Origin: Planctomycetota bacterium
GTDB taxonomy: Bacteria > Planctomycetota > JAJSAM01 > JAJVHW01
Assembly: GCA_021776825.1 (NCBI GenBank)
Contig: JAJFFG010000117.1
Span: 40,000-103,999 of the forward strand
Direction of reading: 5' to 3'
Length of the DNA: 64,000 nt
Part shown: piece after piece, positions 32,320 through 41,509 of the stretch
Layout: the number at the start of each line of letters is the position of its first letter
Numbering within the stretch: the stretch's first letter is position 1
Program-made: the position numbers and the translations under genes
Notes under the pieces: model-generated
What the model was told of the DNA's origin: nothing
The model's database searches: none
What the model saw: only the letters and a program-made list of their open reading frames with translations

Positions 32320-33381
32320 ATGTTCAGCTTCCATCGACGTCGACCTCTCTGGTGCGGTGCCGGGCTCCTCGTCGTGCTCGCTTCGTTCGGCGGCGCCGTG
32401 GCCGTCGCACAGGACGAACCGGCCGAAGATCCCGCCGCCGAGGCGCCGACGGAACCCGCGCTCCCGCCCCAGAAGCGCGTCAAGGGCAAGACCTCGCACT
32501 TCGCGGTCTCGCGAGACGGCTCGGCCGTGGCGATCTCGGTGAAGATCGACAAGACGAAGCAGGAGATCTGGCACTTCGAAGCGGACGCCGCCGAGGGACG
32601 CAACGTGCTGGAGACCGAGGGCTGGATCCTCAGCCTGACGCTCACGCCGAACGGTCGCTTCGCATACCTGTTCAGCTGGCTCGACGACCCGCCGAGTCGG
32701 TACAACCGCAGCGACGTCATCCGGATCGGCGAGGAGATCACCCGCTACGGCCACTCCGGCGAGCCGGGTGAGAACGCGTACGTCACGGTGAAGCCGGGGC
32801 CGGGCGACACACACGTCACACTCTCGGGCAACAACGTGACGCGCGTCGTCGATCTCGAGACGGGCGACGAACCGCCCGATGACGAGATCCCCCCCACGTA
32901 CGACGGGCAGGCGACGTCGGCCGACGGCAGGATCTGGGCGCGGACGAAGATCTACGACGTGCTCGTCAACGAGACCGAGAGCGGCAAGGAACTGCTGAAA
33001 CTGAAGTGCGACGTGACCAAGAAGTCGGCTCTGCGGTACTGGGTCATGGGCCTCAGCGAGACGGGCGACATGGTCGTCCTGCGGGCCTACAAGATGAGCG
33101 TGCCGTCGGACAAGCGGAAGCACTGGCTCGAGGGGTGGGACGTCACCACCGGCAAGCGGCGGTGGAAGGTGAACGCCAACGTCCTGAAGAGCGACATCAT
33201 CGTCGGGCCGGATCGCGTGGCGACGCTCGTGGGCGGTCGTCTGAAGCTCTACGACATCCACACCGGCCGCGCCGCCAAGCTGCCGCCCATGCCGAAGCCC
33301 GTGAAGGCCATCGGCGCCGGCGGCGATCTGCGCACGTTCTGGGCGGCGACCGTGGACGGCCGCATCATCCCCGTCCGGTAG
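32320..33381 (+). CDS. exported WD40/PQQ-like beta-propeller protein
   Basis: 353 residues. A signal peptide (about residues 1-30, cut near AVAQDE) is followed by an acidic linker. The mature chain has propeller-like blades: SHFAVSRDGSAVAISVKID, ILSLTLTPNGRFAYLFSW, QATSADGRIWARTKIYDVL, LEGWDVTTGKRRWKVN, DRVATLVGGRLKLYDIHTG and FWAATVDGRIIPVR. The repeat SxDGxxxA and closing xLYDxxTG phrases are those of WD40 or quinoprotein-like folds; no Trp-docking motif marks it as a dehydrogenase. A binding role outside the cytoplasm is likely. It follows the HEAT gene closely. Confidence 0.78.
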   Translation: MFSFHRRRPLWCGAGLLVVLASFGGAVAVAQDEPAEDPAAEAPTEPALPPQKRVKGKTSHFAVSRDGSAVAISVKIDKTKQEIWHFEADAAEGRNVLETEGWILSLTLTPNGRFAYLFSWLDDPPSRYNRSDVIRIGEEITRYGHSGEPGENAYVTVKPGPGDTHVTLSGNNVTRVVDLETGDEPPDDEIPPTYDGQATSADGRIWARTKIYDVLVNETESGKELLKLKCDVTKKSALRYWVMGLSETGDMVVLRAYKMSVPSDKRKHWLEGWDVTTGKRRWKVNANVLKSDIIVGPDRVATLVGGRLKLYDIHTGRAAKLPPMPKPVKAIGAGGDLRTFWAATVDGRIIPVR

Positions 33382-33443
33382 CGGGCCGCGGGAGCGGGCG
33401 ATGAACCGGCGCGGCGGCCATGCGTTGATGCGTGGGAGACCCC

Positions 33444-34169
33444 ATGTCGTCGCCCCGTCGCCTCCTCCGTCCCCGCGTTGCTCGTACTGGCCAGATCGGA
33501 CGTGCGGCTCTTCTTGCCGTCGCTGCGCACGCCCTCGTTGCTGCGCTCCTCTGCTTGGTTCCCGCCTCCGCGGAACCCGAGCGGCCAGTGCGCTTCCATG
33601 CGGCGCCCGTCTCGGCTCCGGGTCCGACGCTCGATGACCATCCCGACTTCCCCGGGGCTACGTGGTTCGTGCTCGAGCCGGACGTGAGCTCCCCCGCAGA
33701 ACCTCGATGTAAGGAGGGCGAGTGGGAGTCTGATCGCTGGCGCTACGCCTCCTACGCGGCGCACGATCCCACGATTGCGTTCGGGCGGCCGGTGATCGGG
33801 ATCGGCGGCGGACAGTTCCTCTGGAGGACGCTCTCTCTGTCTCGCGTGCGAGAGTTGCGTGCTGGCCCGCGCGAGCTGAGCGTGACGGGTGAGGACGGGA
33901 CGCCGGAACCTCCGGGTCTGTGCTGGGAGCCGCCAACTGCCCAGTTCGTTCCCGATGGTCGGACCCATCTTCGAGAGTGCGAGCTGATCTTCTGCGTGCG
34001 GCTTGACGCGCGAGGTCGCGTCGTCGTCGCGGACCTGGTCGCGTGGGAGGACTCCTACGAGGCGTGGCTCGCCGGTGCGCTCGTCGTGCGCGCCCTCCGC
34101 TTCGATCCCCCGACACGCGGAGAGACCTGCGAGTTCACGGTGAAGCTCTCGCTCTACCTGAGGTGGTAA
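33444..34169 (+). CDS. exported protein with a TonB-like C-terminal domain
   Basis: 241 residues from ATG 33444, with GGGAGA 4 bases upstream. An N-terminal helix (about 18-40, AALLAVAAHALVAALLCLVP) looks like a signal anchor. The C-terminal 65 residues, ELIFCVRLDARGRVVVADLV then SYEAWLAGALVVRALRFDPP and FTVKLSLYLRW, follow the TonB C-terminal pattern in which a beta strand with DxxGxV is followed by a helix, WxFxPA-like turn and a final strand. No Pro-rich TonB spanning region or exbBD genes are nearby. It carries four or five Cys that could pair. Its role is uncertain. Confidence 0.68.
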   Translation: MSSPRRLLRPRVARTGQIGRAALLAVAAHALVAALLCLVPASAEPERPVRFHAAPVSAPGPTLDDHPDFPGATWFVLEPDVSSPAEPRCKEGEWESDRWRYASYAAHDPTIAFGRPVIGIGGGQFLWRTLSLSRVRELRAGPRELSVTGEDGTPEPPGLCWEPPTAQFVPDGRTHLRECELIFCVRLDARGRVVVADLVAWEDSYEAWLAGALVVRALRFDPPTRGETCEFTVKLSLYLRW

Positions 34170-34271
34170 TCGCCGCGCGGTGATCAGCGCCCGACGTAGT
34201 CGCTCGCCCTGCGGACGAACGTGAATGCGTCCAGTCCGATGACTCGCGCCCGGGTCAGCGTTGCGGCGTCG

Positions 34272-35882
34272 CTACCTCATCACGATCGTCGCGCGATCGA
34301 TGACGAGCCTCGACTTCGGCGTCCCGCCAGAGCTCCCCCCGGCCTCCAGCTTCTTCACGGTCTTCATGCCGTCGGTGACCTTGCCGAAGACGGTGTACTT
34401 GCCGTTCAGCTCCGGGCATGGTCGGAACGTGATGAAGAACTGCGAGCCGTCCGTCTTCGGCTGACCCGTGTTGGCCATCGAGAGGATGCCGGGCTCGTCG
34501 TGCTTCGGGTCCCCGCCGTACTCACCCTTGATGAAGTAGCCCGGTCCGCCGGAGCCGCTGCCGGTCGGGTCACCGCCCTGAGCCATGAAGCCGGTGATCA
34601 CCCGGTGGAACGTGAGGCCGTCGAAGAAGCCGAGCTCGGTCAGGTAGATGAAGTTGGTGACGTGCTGTGGCGCTGTGTCCGCGAAGAGGCGGATCGTGAT
34701 GTCGCCCTGGTTGGTCTCGAGCTTCCAGAAGTAGTCGACGCCCGGCGCGTACGTGATGTCGGGGAAGCGCGGCAGCTTCGAGCGCCAGCCGCTGCGCTTC
34801 GTGTCGATCTTCTCCTTCGCGATGAAGCCCCGGATTGTCGCGATGGCGACGTTCGCGGGACCGAACTTGGAGAAGTCGGTCGTCAGCGCGATGCCGCCGT
34901 CCCACGCGGAGTACGTGATCGAGTCGATGCGCTTGCGGATCCGGGCGGCGTCGTGCTCGTGCTCCTGGTCGAGGACGATCGCGTAGTGGAATGCCGCGCG
35001 CGCCAGCATCCGGGCGCGGACGAGGGGGGCTTTCTCGGTCTGCGCGAGAGCCCACCAACCGTCGGCGATGCCGGGGCGTCCCTCGGGGGCGTCCTCGAGC
35101 TGCCCTTCGTGGACCAGTAGCTCGTTGTATGGCGCGTCCGCGGCGTGCTGGACGAAGCCGCGCGCTCCGTCGAAGTCCCCGACCGCGAACGCTGTGAAGC
35201 GCGTCAGTCCGGCGCAGACGACTGGGTCCGTACCGAGCCCCTCAGCCACCGATTTCTCGAGCGCGGCGTAACCGGCACGCATCTGCTTGAACGAGTTCAC
35301 GAGCTTCCCGACCGCCCCCGCCCGAGCGCCGATGCCGCCCATCTTCGCCTTCTTCGCGTGGCTCTTGGCGGCCGAGATGGCCTTGCCCGCCGTCGCGGCG
35401 TCGTTCTTTGCGACGGCCTGTCCGGAGAGGTCGATCAGCGCGGTCGCAGCGTCGGCGAGCACGGCGACGTCCTTGCTGCCCCGAGCGATGTCGTTGACGG
35501 CCTTGAACGCGAGAGGAGTGCCGTCGACCTCGTACTTCGCTTCCAGCAAGTTGATTGCGGCGAGCGCCAGCCGAATGTCCTTCGCCCCCTGGGCGAGCTT
35601 CGCCGCCTGCTCGATGTACACGTAGCGCCGCGCGAGATCCTCGTCGCCGGCCGCGCGATCGAGAAGCGTCGTGGCGAGGCTCTTCTTGACCTCCGGGTCC
35701 TTGCTCTTCAGCTCCGTGCGGAACTCCTTGTTGCAGGAGGCCAGTGCCGGAGCCCGGGCGTCCTTCTCCGGGACGGGCGCACGCTCCTCAGCGGCCGAGG
35801 TCGGGCCGGCGACGGAGAGCGCAACGAGGAGCGCCACCGCGGCGAGCGGCGAGCGAAGTCGGGGTCGGGAGTGTGTGGTCAC
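34272..35882 (-). CDS. exported cyclophilin-type peptidyl-prolyl isomerase with long N-terminal domain
   Basis: 536 residues from GTG 35882. A signal peptide (about 1-30) and about 330 residues of Ala-rich helices (degenerate TPR-like, for example EDLARRYVYIEQAAKLAQG) precede the cyclophilin domain at about 365-536. That domain has DITIRLFADTAPQHVTNFIY, GLTFHRVITGFMAQGGDPTG, HDEPGILSMANTGQPKTDGS, QFFITFRPCPELNGKYTVFG: the catalytic Arg of FHRV, the QGGDPTG loop and GSQFFIT. It should assist folding of exported proteins. The N-terminal helical part is not one I know from standard cyclophilins of about 170-190 residues. It is convergent with the TonB-like gene. Confidence 0.92.
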   Translation of the reverse strand: MTTHSRPRLRSPLAAVALLVALSVAGPTSAAEERAPVPEKDARAPALASCNKEFRTELKSKDPEVKKSLATTLLDRAAGDEDLARRYVYIEQAAKLAQGAKDIRLALAAINLLEAKYEVDGTPLAFKAVNDIARGSKDVAVLADAATALIDLSGQAVAKNDAATAGKAISAAKSHAKKAKMGGIGARAGAVGKLVNSFKQMRAGYAALEKSVAEGLGTDPVVCAGLTRFTAFAVGDFDGARGFVQHAADAPYNELLVHEGQLEDAPEGRPGIADGWWALAQTEKAPLVRARMLARAAFHYAIVLDQEHEHDAARIRKRIDSITYSAWDGGIALTTDFSKFGPANVAIATIRGFIAKEKIDTKRSGWRSKLPRFPDITYAPGVDYFWKLETNQGDITIRLFADTAPQHVTNFIYLTELGFFDGLTFHRVITGFMAQGGDPTGSGSGGPGYFIKGEYGGDPKHDEPGILSMANTGQPKTDGSQFFITFRPCPELNGKYTVFGKVTDGMKTVKKLEAGGSSGGTPKSRLVIDRATIVMR

Positions 35883-36026
35883 GTCGGGATCCTACGTTGC
35901 CCCGCCGCTCCGCGTGGAGGTCCACCCGAGAACTGGCGAACCATTGCACGCGGAGTGCGTCTACCGAGGTGGAGCCGGGGACGGACGGGCGCGAGGGCCC
36001 GCCGCCGACCTCCTGGAGGATCTTCG

Positions 36027-36701
36027 ATGCTGACCACGTCCCATAGCGCCCTCTCCCGCTCGGCCCTGCCCTTCACCGCACTGGTCGTGTTGGCCGTTCT
36101 GAGTGTCGGTTGCGGCAGCTCGTCTGGGGAGGCGCCCGAAGGACACGTCACGCTCGAGGGCCGACTCGTCGATGCAGAGACCGGCGAGGCCGTCTCCAGG
36201 GAGGGCATCTTCGTCCACCTGTTCTGCGACGACCTCGGCGTCAAGAACTCGATCGAGCGCGAGGACACCGCGGCGTACCGCGCGTTCATGCCGGGCGAGA
36301 CGATCCGCGTCCGTGTCTTCGACCCCGAGAACAGGTATCAGCGCTTCGAGGAGACCATCACCGTCAGCGGCGACGCGCGCACGTTCGACATCGAGCTGCA
36401 GCCGACCGGGTTCGTGACCATGCACGGTCAGGTCGTGGTCGGCGACACCGGCGAACTCGTCATCCCTGAGCGCGGCGAGATGCTGGGTGACGGCGGGCCC
36501 TTCTTCAACTTCTCGAGCGAGACGGGTTCCTTCCGATCCGGGATGATCTCGATTGACAACAGCGGCTCCTACGCGGTGAAGGTCCCTCGCGGGTCGATCC
36601 GGATCGACTCGCTGAACGCACCGACCTCGCCGGCTGAGCGCGTGGTCGACTTGACCGACTACGACGGCGACACCTTCGAGTACGACATCCAGATGAAGTG
36701 A
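36027..36701 (+). CDS. lipoprotein with carboxypeptidase-regulatory-like fold
   Basis: 224 residues from ATG 36027 with GGAGG 7 bases upstream. A lipoprotein signal ends in LSVGCGSS (lipobox Cys about 29). The mature part starts with a Greek-key-like unit, HVTLEGRLVDAETGEAVSRE, then TIRVRVFDPENRYQRFEETI, FDIELQPTGFVTMHGQVVV, which resembles one carboxypeptidase-regulatory or transthyretin-like sandwich and a second related one. It would sit lipid-anchored outside the membrane. No enzymatic motif. Divergent from the cyclophilin gene with about 140 bases between. Confidence 0.8.
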   Translation: MLTTSHSALSRSALPFTALVVLAVLSVGCGSSSGEAPEGHVTLEGRLVDAETGEAVSREGIFVHLFCDDLGVKNSIEREDTAAYRAFMPGETIRVRVFDPENRYQRFEETITVSGDARTFDIELQPTGFVTMHGQVVVGDTGELVIPERGEMLGDGGPFFNFSSETGSFRSGMISIDNSGSYAVKVPRGSIRIDSLNAPTSPAERVVDLTDYDGDTFEYDIQMK

Positions 36702-36752
36702 CGTCCGGCGCACGTCGACGTCGCGGCGGGCGTCTGGCACGGTAGGTTCGCC

Positions 36753-37517
36753 ATGATCGTCGAGCGAGAGCATCGGAGCCTGCTGGAGCACCTGGGACGC
36801 GAGCCCGTGCGCGGCCTGTTCCCGTCGTTCGTTGCTCGCAGCACGCCGGACGCACGGTCACTCGCGAGCGTCGCGCACGACGGCTCCGTGCTCGCGAGTC
36901 TCGTGTGTGGCGCCGACTGCGACGTTCCGTTCGTCAGCGATGCATGGCTGAGCGGGTGGGACTGCTCCGCGGTGCAGGAGCTCGTCGAGCGGTTCGTTGC
37001 GCGCGGCGACCGTCCTGGCCTGAGCTATCCGCTCTCCGTCGACCGTGCCGTTACGGACGCGTTGCCGGGAGTCGATCGGACGCGCGATCGTCATCTCGTG
37101 CTCACGCGGGTCGCCACGATCGAGGATGCCGATGTCGAGGAGCTGACGCGCGTTCGGCTCGCGGAACTCGCCGTCGACGACGAACTGCGTCCGTCGGTCG
37201 GCGCGCCCGGAACGCTGCCCGAGCGCGGGTTGTTCGGACTCGTCATCGACGAGGAGTTGGTTGCCACCGCAGACGTCATCGTGGATGTGCGAACCGCGTG
37301 CACCGTGCAGCAGGTCTTCACGCCGACCCGACTGCGCGGCCGTGGCTTGGCGCGTCGACTTGTCGCCGACGTCGCGCGTCGGATGGCAACGCGGGGTCGC
37401 ACCGTGACGTACCTCGCGGCCGAGGAGAACGTGGCGTCGTGGCGGACTGCCGAGTCCGCCGGGTTCGAACTGTGGGAACGCATCGGCTACGTCGCGCCGC
37501 GCGCGCTGACGCAATAG
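36753..37517 (+). CDS. GNAT family acetyltransferase
   Basis: 254 residues. The C-terminal half (about 125-254) is a GNAT domain: VQQVFTPTRLRGRGLARRL is the acetyl-CoA pyrophosphate loop (R/Q-x-x-G-x-G/A, here RLRGRGLA), followed by VADVARRMATRGRTVTYLAA and ENVASWRTAESAGFELWER, the usual last helix and strand. The N-terminal half is a weak, probably degenerate first GNAT-like or substrate domain of the FR47 type. It acts in the cytoplasm on a small molecule or N terminus; substrate unknown. It is convergent with the zinc-ribbon gene, 8 bases apart. Confidence 0.88.
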   Translation: MIVEREHRSLLEHLGREPVRGLFPSFVARSTPDARSLASVAHDGSVLASLVCGADCDVPFVSDAWLSGWDCSAVQELVERFVARGDRPGLSYPLSVDRAVTDALPGVDRTRDRHLVLTRVATIEDADVEELTRVRLAELAVDDELRPSVGAPGTLPERGLFGLVIDEELVATADVIVDVRTACTVQQVFTPTRLRGRGLARRLVADVARRMATRGRTVTYLAAEENVASWRTAESAGFELWERIGYVAPRALTQ

Positions 37518-37525
37518 GGGCTAGG

Positions 37526-37726
37526 TCACTTGAGGTTCGGGTAGCCCCAGTCGGCGAAGCCGAGGATCTTGCGGCAGTGCGGGCATGCGTAGGCGAAGCC
37601 GTCGTGGCCCTCGAAGAACCCCTCGGGGCGATCCGAGACCCGATAGATGGTCTCGAGCTCCTCCGCGCAGTGCGGGCACAACGGCACGAAGTTCGGGTCG
37701 GCCTTCTTCGCGTCCACGATCCTCAT
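37526..37726 (-). CDS. small zinc-ribbon protein (66 residues)
   Basis: ATG 37726 is preceded by GGGAGG. The peptide MRIVDAKKADPNFVPLCPHC carries the first pair of Cys (CPHC, residues 17-20) and FAYACPHCRKILGFADWGYP the second (CPHC, about 48-51), 28 residues apart. This is a rubredoxin- or ribbon-like zinc site. The last residues, WGYPNLK, may dock to a partner. Such small ribbon proteins are cytoplasmic and often of unknown function. The open frame extends upstream as an Arg/Ser-rich shadow and is not part of it. Confidence 0.82.
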   Translation of the reverse strand: MRIVDAKKADPNFVPLCPHCAEELETIYRVSDRPEGFFEGHDGFAYACPHCRKILGFADWGYPNLK

Positions 37727-37761
37727 CGTCACCTCCCGCCGCACGCGTCCCGTGCGCATCC

Positions 37762-37825
37762 CACTGCTTCTCTGCGCACTGGCCTTCTGGGAGCTCTGGC
37801 CTTCTCGCAGCACTGGCTTCCTCAG
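37762..37825. repeat. four imperfect 15-17-bp tandem copies
   Basis: Units 37762-37776, 37777-37793, 37794-37810 and 37811-37825 share the core cactggccttct with small indels. They lie between the divergent zinc-ribbon gene (start 37726) and the large gene starting at 37960. Function unknown. Confidence 0.6.
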
Positions 37826-37959
37826 GTCAACCGCGCGGCGGCGGGTTCGGTTGGATCGTGACTGAACGTCGCCGGTCGAGCCAGGAGCAACAGCGAGGAT
37901 GGCGCGCCAGGCTATGCTCAGCGTGCGCCGGCACGGGGTGGGCGCGATCGGGGTGAGCG

Positions 37960-40302
37960 ATGCGTGGCAGGCTCGGGGTAGCGGTCGCTCTCGTAGCGTT
38001 GATCTCGCTGCTCGTCTGGTGGTGGCTGCCGACGGCGACCGCGCCGCCGGTACCGACGACCGGGGATGCTCCGACACCGGTCTCCGAGTCGCCGGAGCGC
38101 GCCCCGCGCCGCGCCGCGACGCAGCCGGTGGAGGCCCCCGAAGCCGAACCGTCCACCACTCCGGATGACAAGTCTCCGGAGGTCGCGCCCTCGGTCCTGC
38201 GCGTGAGCGTCGTGGCGAGCGAGTCGAGCGCGCCGATCCCCGACGCCGAGGTCGTGATCCTGGAGGATGGCGTCGCTGATCGCACGCTCCGGAGCGGCTC
38301 TGACGGCACCTGCGTCCTCTCGCCTGCGCCCGTTGCCCGCACGGAGATCCGTGCGTTCGTGCCCGGCCGCGTTCGCGACCTCAGCTGGACTGACCCTGTC
38401 GAGGCCGGCGCCGAACGGGAGGTCACGCTGCGTCTCCCCGTGGGCGAACGACTCGTCGGTCGCGTGGAGGACCGCGAAGGCGGGCGCCTCGCCGATGTGC
38501 AGGTGACGTTCGAGGACGGGGGCACGCTCCGTGGAATGACCTCCAGCACGGCGAGCCCGTTTCTCGGGACCGCGACCACGAACGCGCAGGGCGAGTTCGC
38601 ATTCGAGGGCGCGCACGCCGGTGAGCTGGTCACGCTCGTCGTGCTCCATCGCGGGTTCGCGCTCCTCACGCGGACCATCCGCTTCGTCGGGGGGGAGGCG
38701 GGGGTGCAGGTCGTGATCCAGCTCGGGCCCGGCGGCGTACTCAGCGGGACCGTTCGGGGCTCGGACCTCCAACCGATCGCTGACGCGCGAGTGCTCGTCG
38801 CCGGGAGCGGCGTTGAGTCACTGCTCGACGATCCGGATGGCGACATCATGCGCGCCGGCGTGAGCCAGCGCAGCCTGCTCGTCGGCCGCACGGATGCCGA
38901 TGGCCGCTACGCGGTGCACGGCCTCGTGCCGGACGCTCCGTACGCCGCGCGCGCGATCGCGGCCGCCGTCGGCAAGTCCGATCTGCAGACCGCGATCGTC
39001 GCCCCGTCCGGAACACGAACGGTCGCGCTGGACTTCACGGTGCGTCGCACGTTGCAGCTCGTCGTCCGGGCCGTGGATCTGTCCGGCGAGCCGATTGTCG
39101 ATGCCAAGGTCACCTGCCTGACCCCGCGCTTCCTCAGCATCGATCCATCTCCGGACGGCTCGTTCCTCATCGACGGACTCGAGCCGGGAGAGGTCACCTT
39201 CGACATCGACGCAGACGGCTACGTGAAGGAACGCATCACGCACGCGATCACCGACGACGCGGCGCTCGACGTGCCCCTCGACGCCGGACTCGCGATCGAA
39301 GGGATCGCCGTCGATGACCTTGGCGATCCTCTGCCGGACGCGCGCATCCGTGCGATGCGACCCATTGGGCCCAAGTGGTACGGCCTGAGCGACTCGCTCG
39401 CGGATACCCGGACCGATGATGACGGGAAGTTTGTGGTCGGCGGTCTGCATCCCGGCGCGCACATGGTGCTCTGTTGGGCGAGTGGCCACGATCAGGGCCG
39501 CCTGCTGCCCGTCGACGCCGGATCGCAGGGAGCTCGCGTCGTCGCGCGCCGCAACGCGAAGGTGACCGGCGTGCTGAGGCTTCCCGCCGGAGCCGTTCGG
39601 CCGCCCAAACTCATGCGACAGATCCGCCGCCCGATGAGCGGCTCCGGCGCGGAACTCGACTGGCCGGACGACGATCGGATCGAGATCGCGGTACCTCCGA
39701 CGCCGGTGACGCTCATCCTCGAAGTTCCCGGCTATGCGCCGGTCGTCGTTGACGTGAGTCTCGAGGCGGGCGTGGAGCAAGACCTCGGGACGCTGACACT
39801 CGATCAGGGCGTCACCGCTACTGGTCGCATTGCCGACGTTGCCGGGCAACCGGTTGCCGGTGCGGAGGTGACGGCGTCGGCGTCGTGGGCCTTCAACGGC
39901 ACGATCACGCGGACCGATGCGGACGGAGGCTTCGACTTGGCGCAGCTGGCCGGCGCGACGTACTCGGTCGAGGTGGTCGCGGACGGCTTCCTCGAGGCGG
40001 AGGTCGAGATGGATGCTCGGACCTCGGTCGAGTGGAACGTGACGCTCTACCGGGGCGCCCGCGTCGCCGGCGCGGTTCGCGGTCTGTCCGCCGACGCCGA
40101 CGCGCGCGTGTGGCTCGTCGACCTCGCTGGGAATGACACCGACTACGAGCGCGTCGACGACAATGGGAACTACGCTGTGCGCGTCCCGCCGGGGCGGTAT
40201 CGGCTCGAGGTCCGTCGGGCCGAGAGCGAGCCGTTCGTCATCCGCGAGATCGAACTGACCGAAGGCGCGGACGAGTCCGTCGACATCGACGTACCGCGTT
40301 GA
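37960..40302 (+). CDS. large exported carboxypeptidase-regulatory-like repeat protein
   Basis: 780 residues. An N-terminal anchor (LGVAVALVALISLLVWWWLP) leads into a Pro/Thr/Glu-rich stalk to about residue 75. At least six sandwich units follow, with openings such as RLVGRVEDREGGRLADVQVT, VLSGTVRGSDLQPIADARVL, AIEGIAVDDLGDPLPDARIR and TATGRIADVAGQPVAGAEVT, and interior turns such as TNAQGEFAFEGA, TDADGRYAVHGLV and TDADGGFDLAQLA. This is the carboxypeptidase regulatory-like (PF13620) pattern. No enzyme domain. It is the most regular member of the group in this window. It is convergent with the related gene at 40318, only 15 bases apart, which may point to an old inverted duplication. Confidence 0.88.
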   Translation: MRGRLGVAVALVALISLLVWWWLPTATAPPVPTTGDAPTPVSESPERAPRRAATQPVEAPEAEPSTTPDDKSPEVAPSVLRVSVVASESSAPIPDAEVVILEDGVADRTLRSGSDGTCVLSPAPVARTEIRAFVPGRVRDLSWTDPVEAGAEREVTLRLPVGERLVGRVEDREGGRLADVQVTFEDGGTLRGMTSSTASPFLGTATTNAQGEFAFEGAHAGELVTLVVLHRGFALLTRTIRFVGGEAGVQVVIQLGPGGVLSGTVRGSDLQPIADARVLVAGSGVESLLDDPDGDIMRAGVSQRSLLVGRTDADGRYAVHGLVPDAPYAARAIAAAVGKSDLQTAIVAPSGTRTVALDFTVRRTLQLVVRAVDLSGEPIVDAKVTCLTPRFLSIDPSPDGSFLIDGLEPGEVTFDIDADGYVKERITHAITDDAALDVPLDAGLAIEGIAVDDLGDPLPDARIRAMRPIGPKWYGLSDSLADTRTDDDGKFVVGGLHPGAHMVLCWASGHDQGRLLPVDAGSQGARVVARRNAKVTGVLRLPAGAVRPPKLMRQIRRPMSGSGAELDWPDDDRIEIAVPPTPVTLILEVPGYAPVVVDVSLEAGVEQDLGTLTLDQGVTATGRIADVAGQPVAGAEVTASASWAFNGTITRTDADGGFDLAQLAGATYSVEVVADGFLEAEVEMDARTSVEWNVTLYRGARVAGAVRGLSADADARVWLVDLAGNDTDYERVDDNGNYAVRVPPGRYRLEVRRAESEPFVIREIELTEGADESVDIDVPR

Positions 40303-40317
40303 GCGCGCGGTCCGCGA

Positions 40318-41412
40318 CTACTCGCCGTCGTTCTTCGGGACGAGGCGCACCTCGACGTCCGTGTCCTGGTGCTCGACGATCTCGAACGGCTCAGTTCGGA
40401 CCTTCTCGTACCCGGGAGCGCTGACGCGAGCGGTGTACGTGCCTGGCTCGTCGACGCCGAGCAGGTACAGCTCCGCGTCACGGCCGTGCCAGCCGCGCCC
40501 GGTGACGAACCCGGACTCGCCGTAGATCTGGACGCTCCCCGTGGAGATCGTCAGCGGCGAGCCATCGGCGTCGCTCACGAACCGTAGTCGGACGTGCAGA
40601 CCGCGCGGAAGCGCGACCTGGAGTTCCACGTCGCCGGCGCGGACCGAGGGAAGGGTCGTCGTCCGGCTGCCGTGTTCGCCGTTCCGGATCTCCGCCGTGA
40701 GCTTCAGTTCCTCGTCCGGCAGGGCGCGAAGGTGGAAGCGACCATCGGGCGAGGTCTTCGTCGTGCGCGACCACGTGTGTCCCGACGACGGGTGCACGCG
40801 AATGAAGACGTTCGGCTCCGGTGTGCCGTCGGGACCGATGACGAGACCGCGCAGCTCGAGCCCCTTGCGGAGGACCAGGTCGCCCACGTCGACGTCCTTC
40901 TCCTCCGTGATGCCGTCGAGCACGAACGGCGCGTGGTGCGCCGGCGTCACGATGACGCGGCCGGCATCGGGGAAGAGGCCGACGACAATGAACCGACCGC
41001 GTTTGTCCGTCCTTCGCTCGAGCGCCTTCGAGTTGAGCCGCACGTCCGAGACGGGCTGACCGGCCTCGTCGACGCAGCGGCCCGTGACGCGGAAGCCGTC
41101 GCGCGGCTGACGTGGACGGGGACGGCTGGGCACGAGACCCGCGTCGGTCTTCGCGGCGTCGGTCGCCGGGGCGTCGGGTTCCTCCGAACTCGTGCTCTCG
41201 CTTTCGATGCCCGAGGCGTTGGGCGGGACGCGCACGCGGCGTCGCGTCGGCGTCGAACCCTCGCTCGCTGCGGCCTGGTCGTCCTCATGCGGGGCTGCGC
41301 CGGGTGGGGCGTCGCCGTCACCCCGCTGCCCGGACAGGAGTACGCACGCCCCCGATCCGACGAGGAACACGAGCACCACCGCGATCACCGCCGTCACGAG
41401 TCTCCGGCTCAC
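40318..41412 (-). CDS. exported carboxypeptidase-regulatory-like protein
   Basis: 364 residues from GTG 41412, chosen because AGGAGG (41418-41423) lies 5 bases upstream; an upstream GTG at 41418 overlaps that site. An anchor helix (about 6-27, TAVIAVVLVFLVGSGACVLL) is followed by a polar stalk to about 100. Two or three sandwich units follow: RVTGRCVDEAGQPVSDVRLN with TDKRGRFIVVGL, and LELRGLVIGPDGTPEPNVFI with SPDGRFHLRALP, then a C-terminal unit ending YEKVRTEPFEIVEHQDTDVE. It is a shorter relative of the adjacent 37960 gene, which points towards it. Likely surface-exposed; no activity inferred. Confidence 0.84.
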   Translation of the reverse strand: MSRRLVTAVIAVVLVFLVGSGACVLLSGQRGDGDAPPGAAPHEDDQAAASEGSTPTRRRVRVPPNASGIESESTSSEEPDAPATDAAKTDAGLVPSRPRPRQPRDGFRVTGRCVDEAGQPVSDVRLNSKALERRTDKRGRFIVVGLFPDAGRVIVTPAHHAPFVLDGITEEKDVDVGDLVLRKGLELRGLVIGPDGTPEPNVFIRVHPSSGHTWSRTTKTSPDGRFHLRALPDEELKLTAEIRNGEHGSRTTTLPSVRAGDVELQVALPRGLHVRLRFVSDADGSPLTISTGSVQIYGESGFVTGRGWHGRDAELYLLGVDEPGTYTARVSAPGYEKVRTEPFEIVEHQDTDVEVRLVPKNDGE

Positions 41413-41509
41413 ATCCACCTCCTGGCCGGAGACGGTAGCGCAGATCCCGTTCCGGGGGTCGCGCCGCGTTCACTTGCGGGGAGCGGACGATAGCCTCTGC
41501 GGCTTCCCC

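Noticed and set aside
31368..32771. 467-residue plus-strand open frame
   Set aside because: Shadow of the HEAT and beta-propeller genes, with extreme Arg and no domain.
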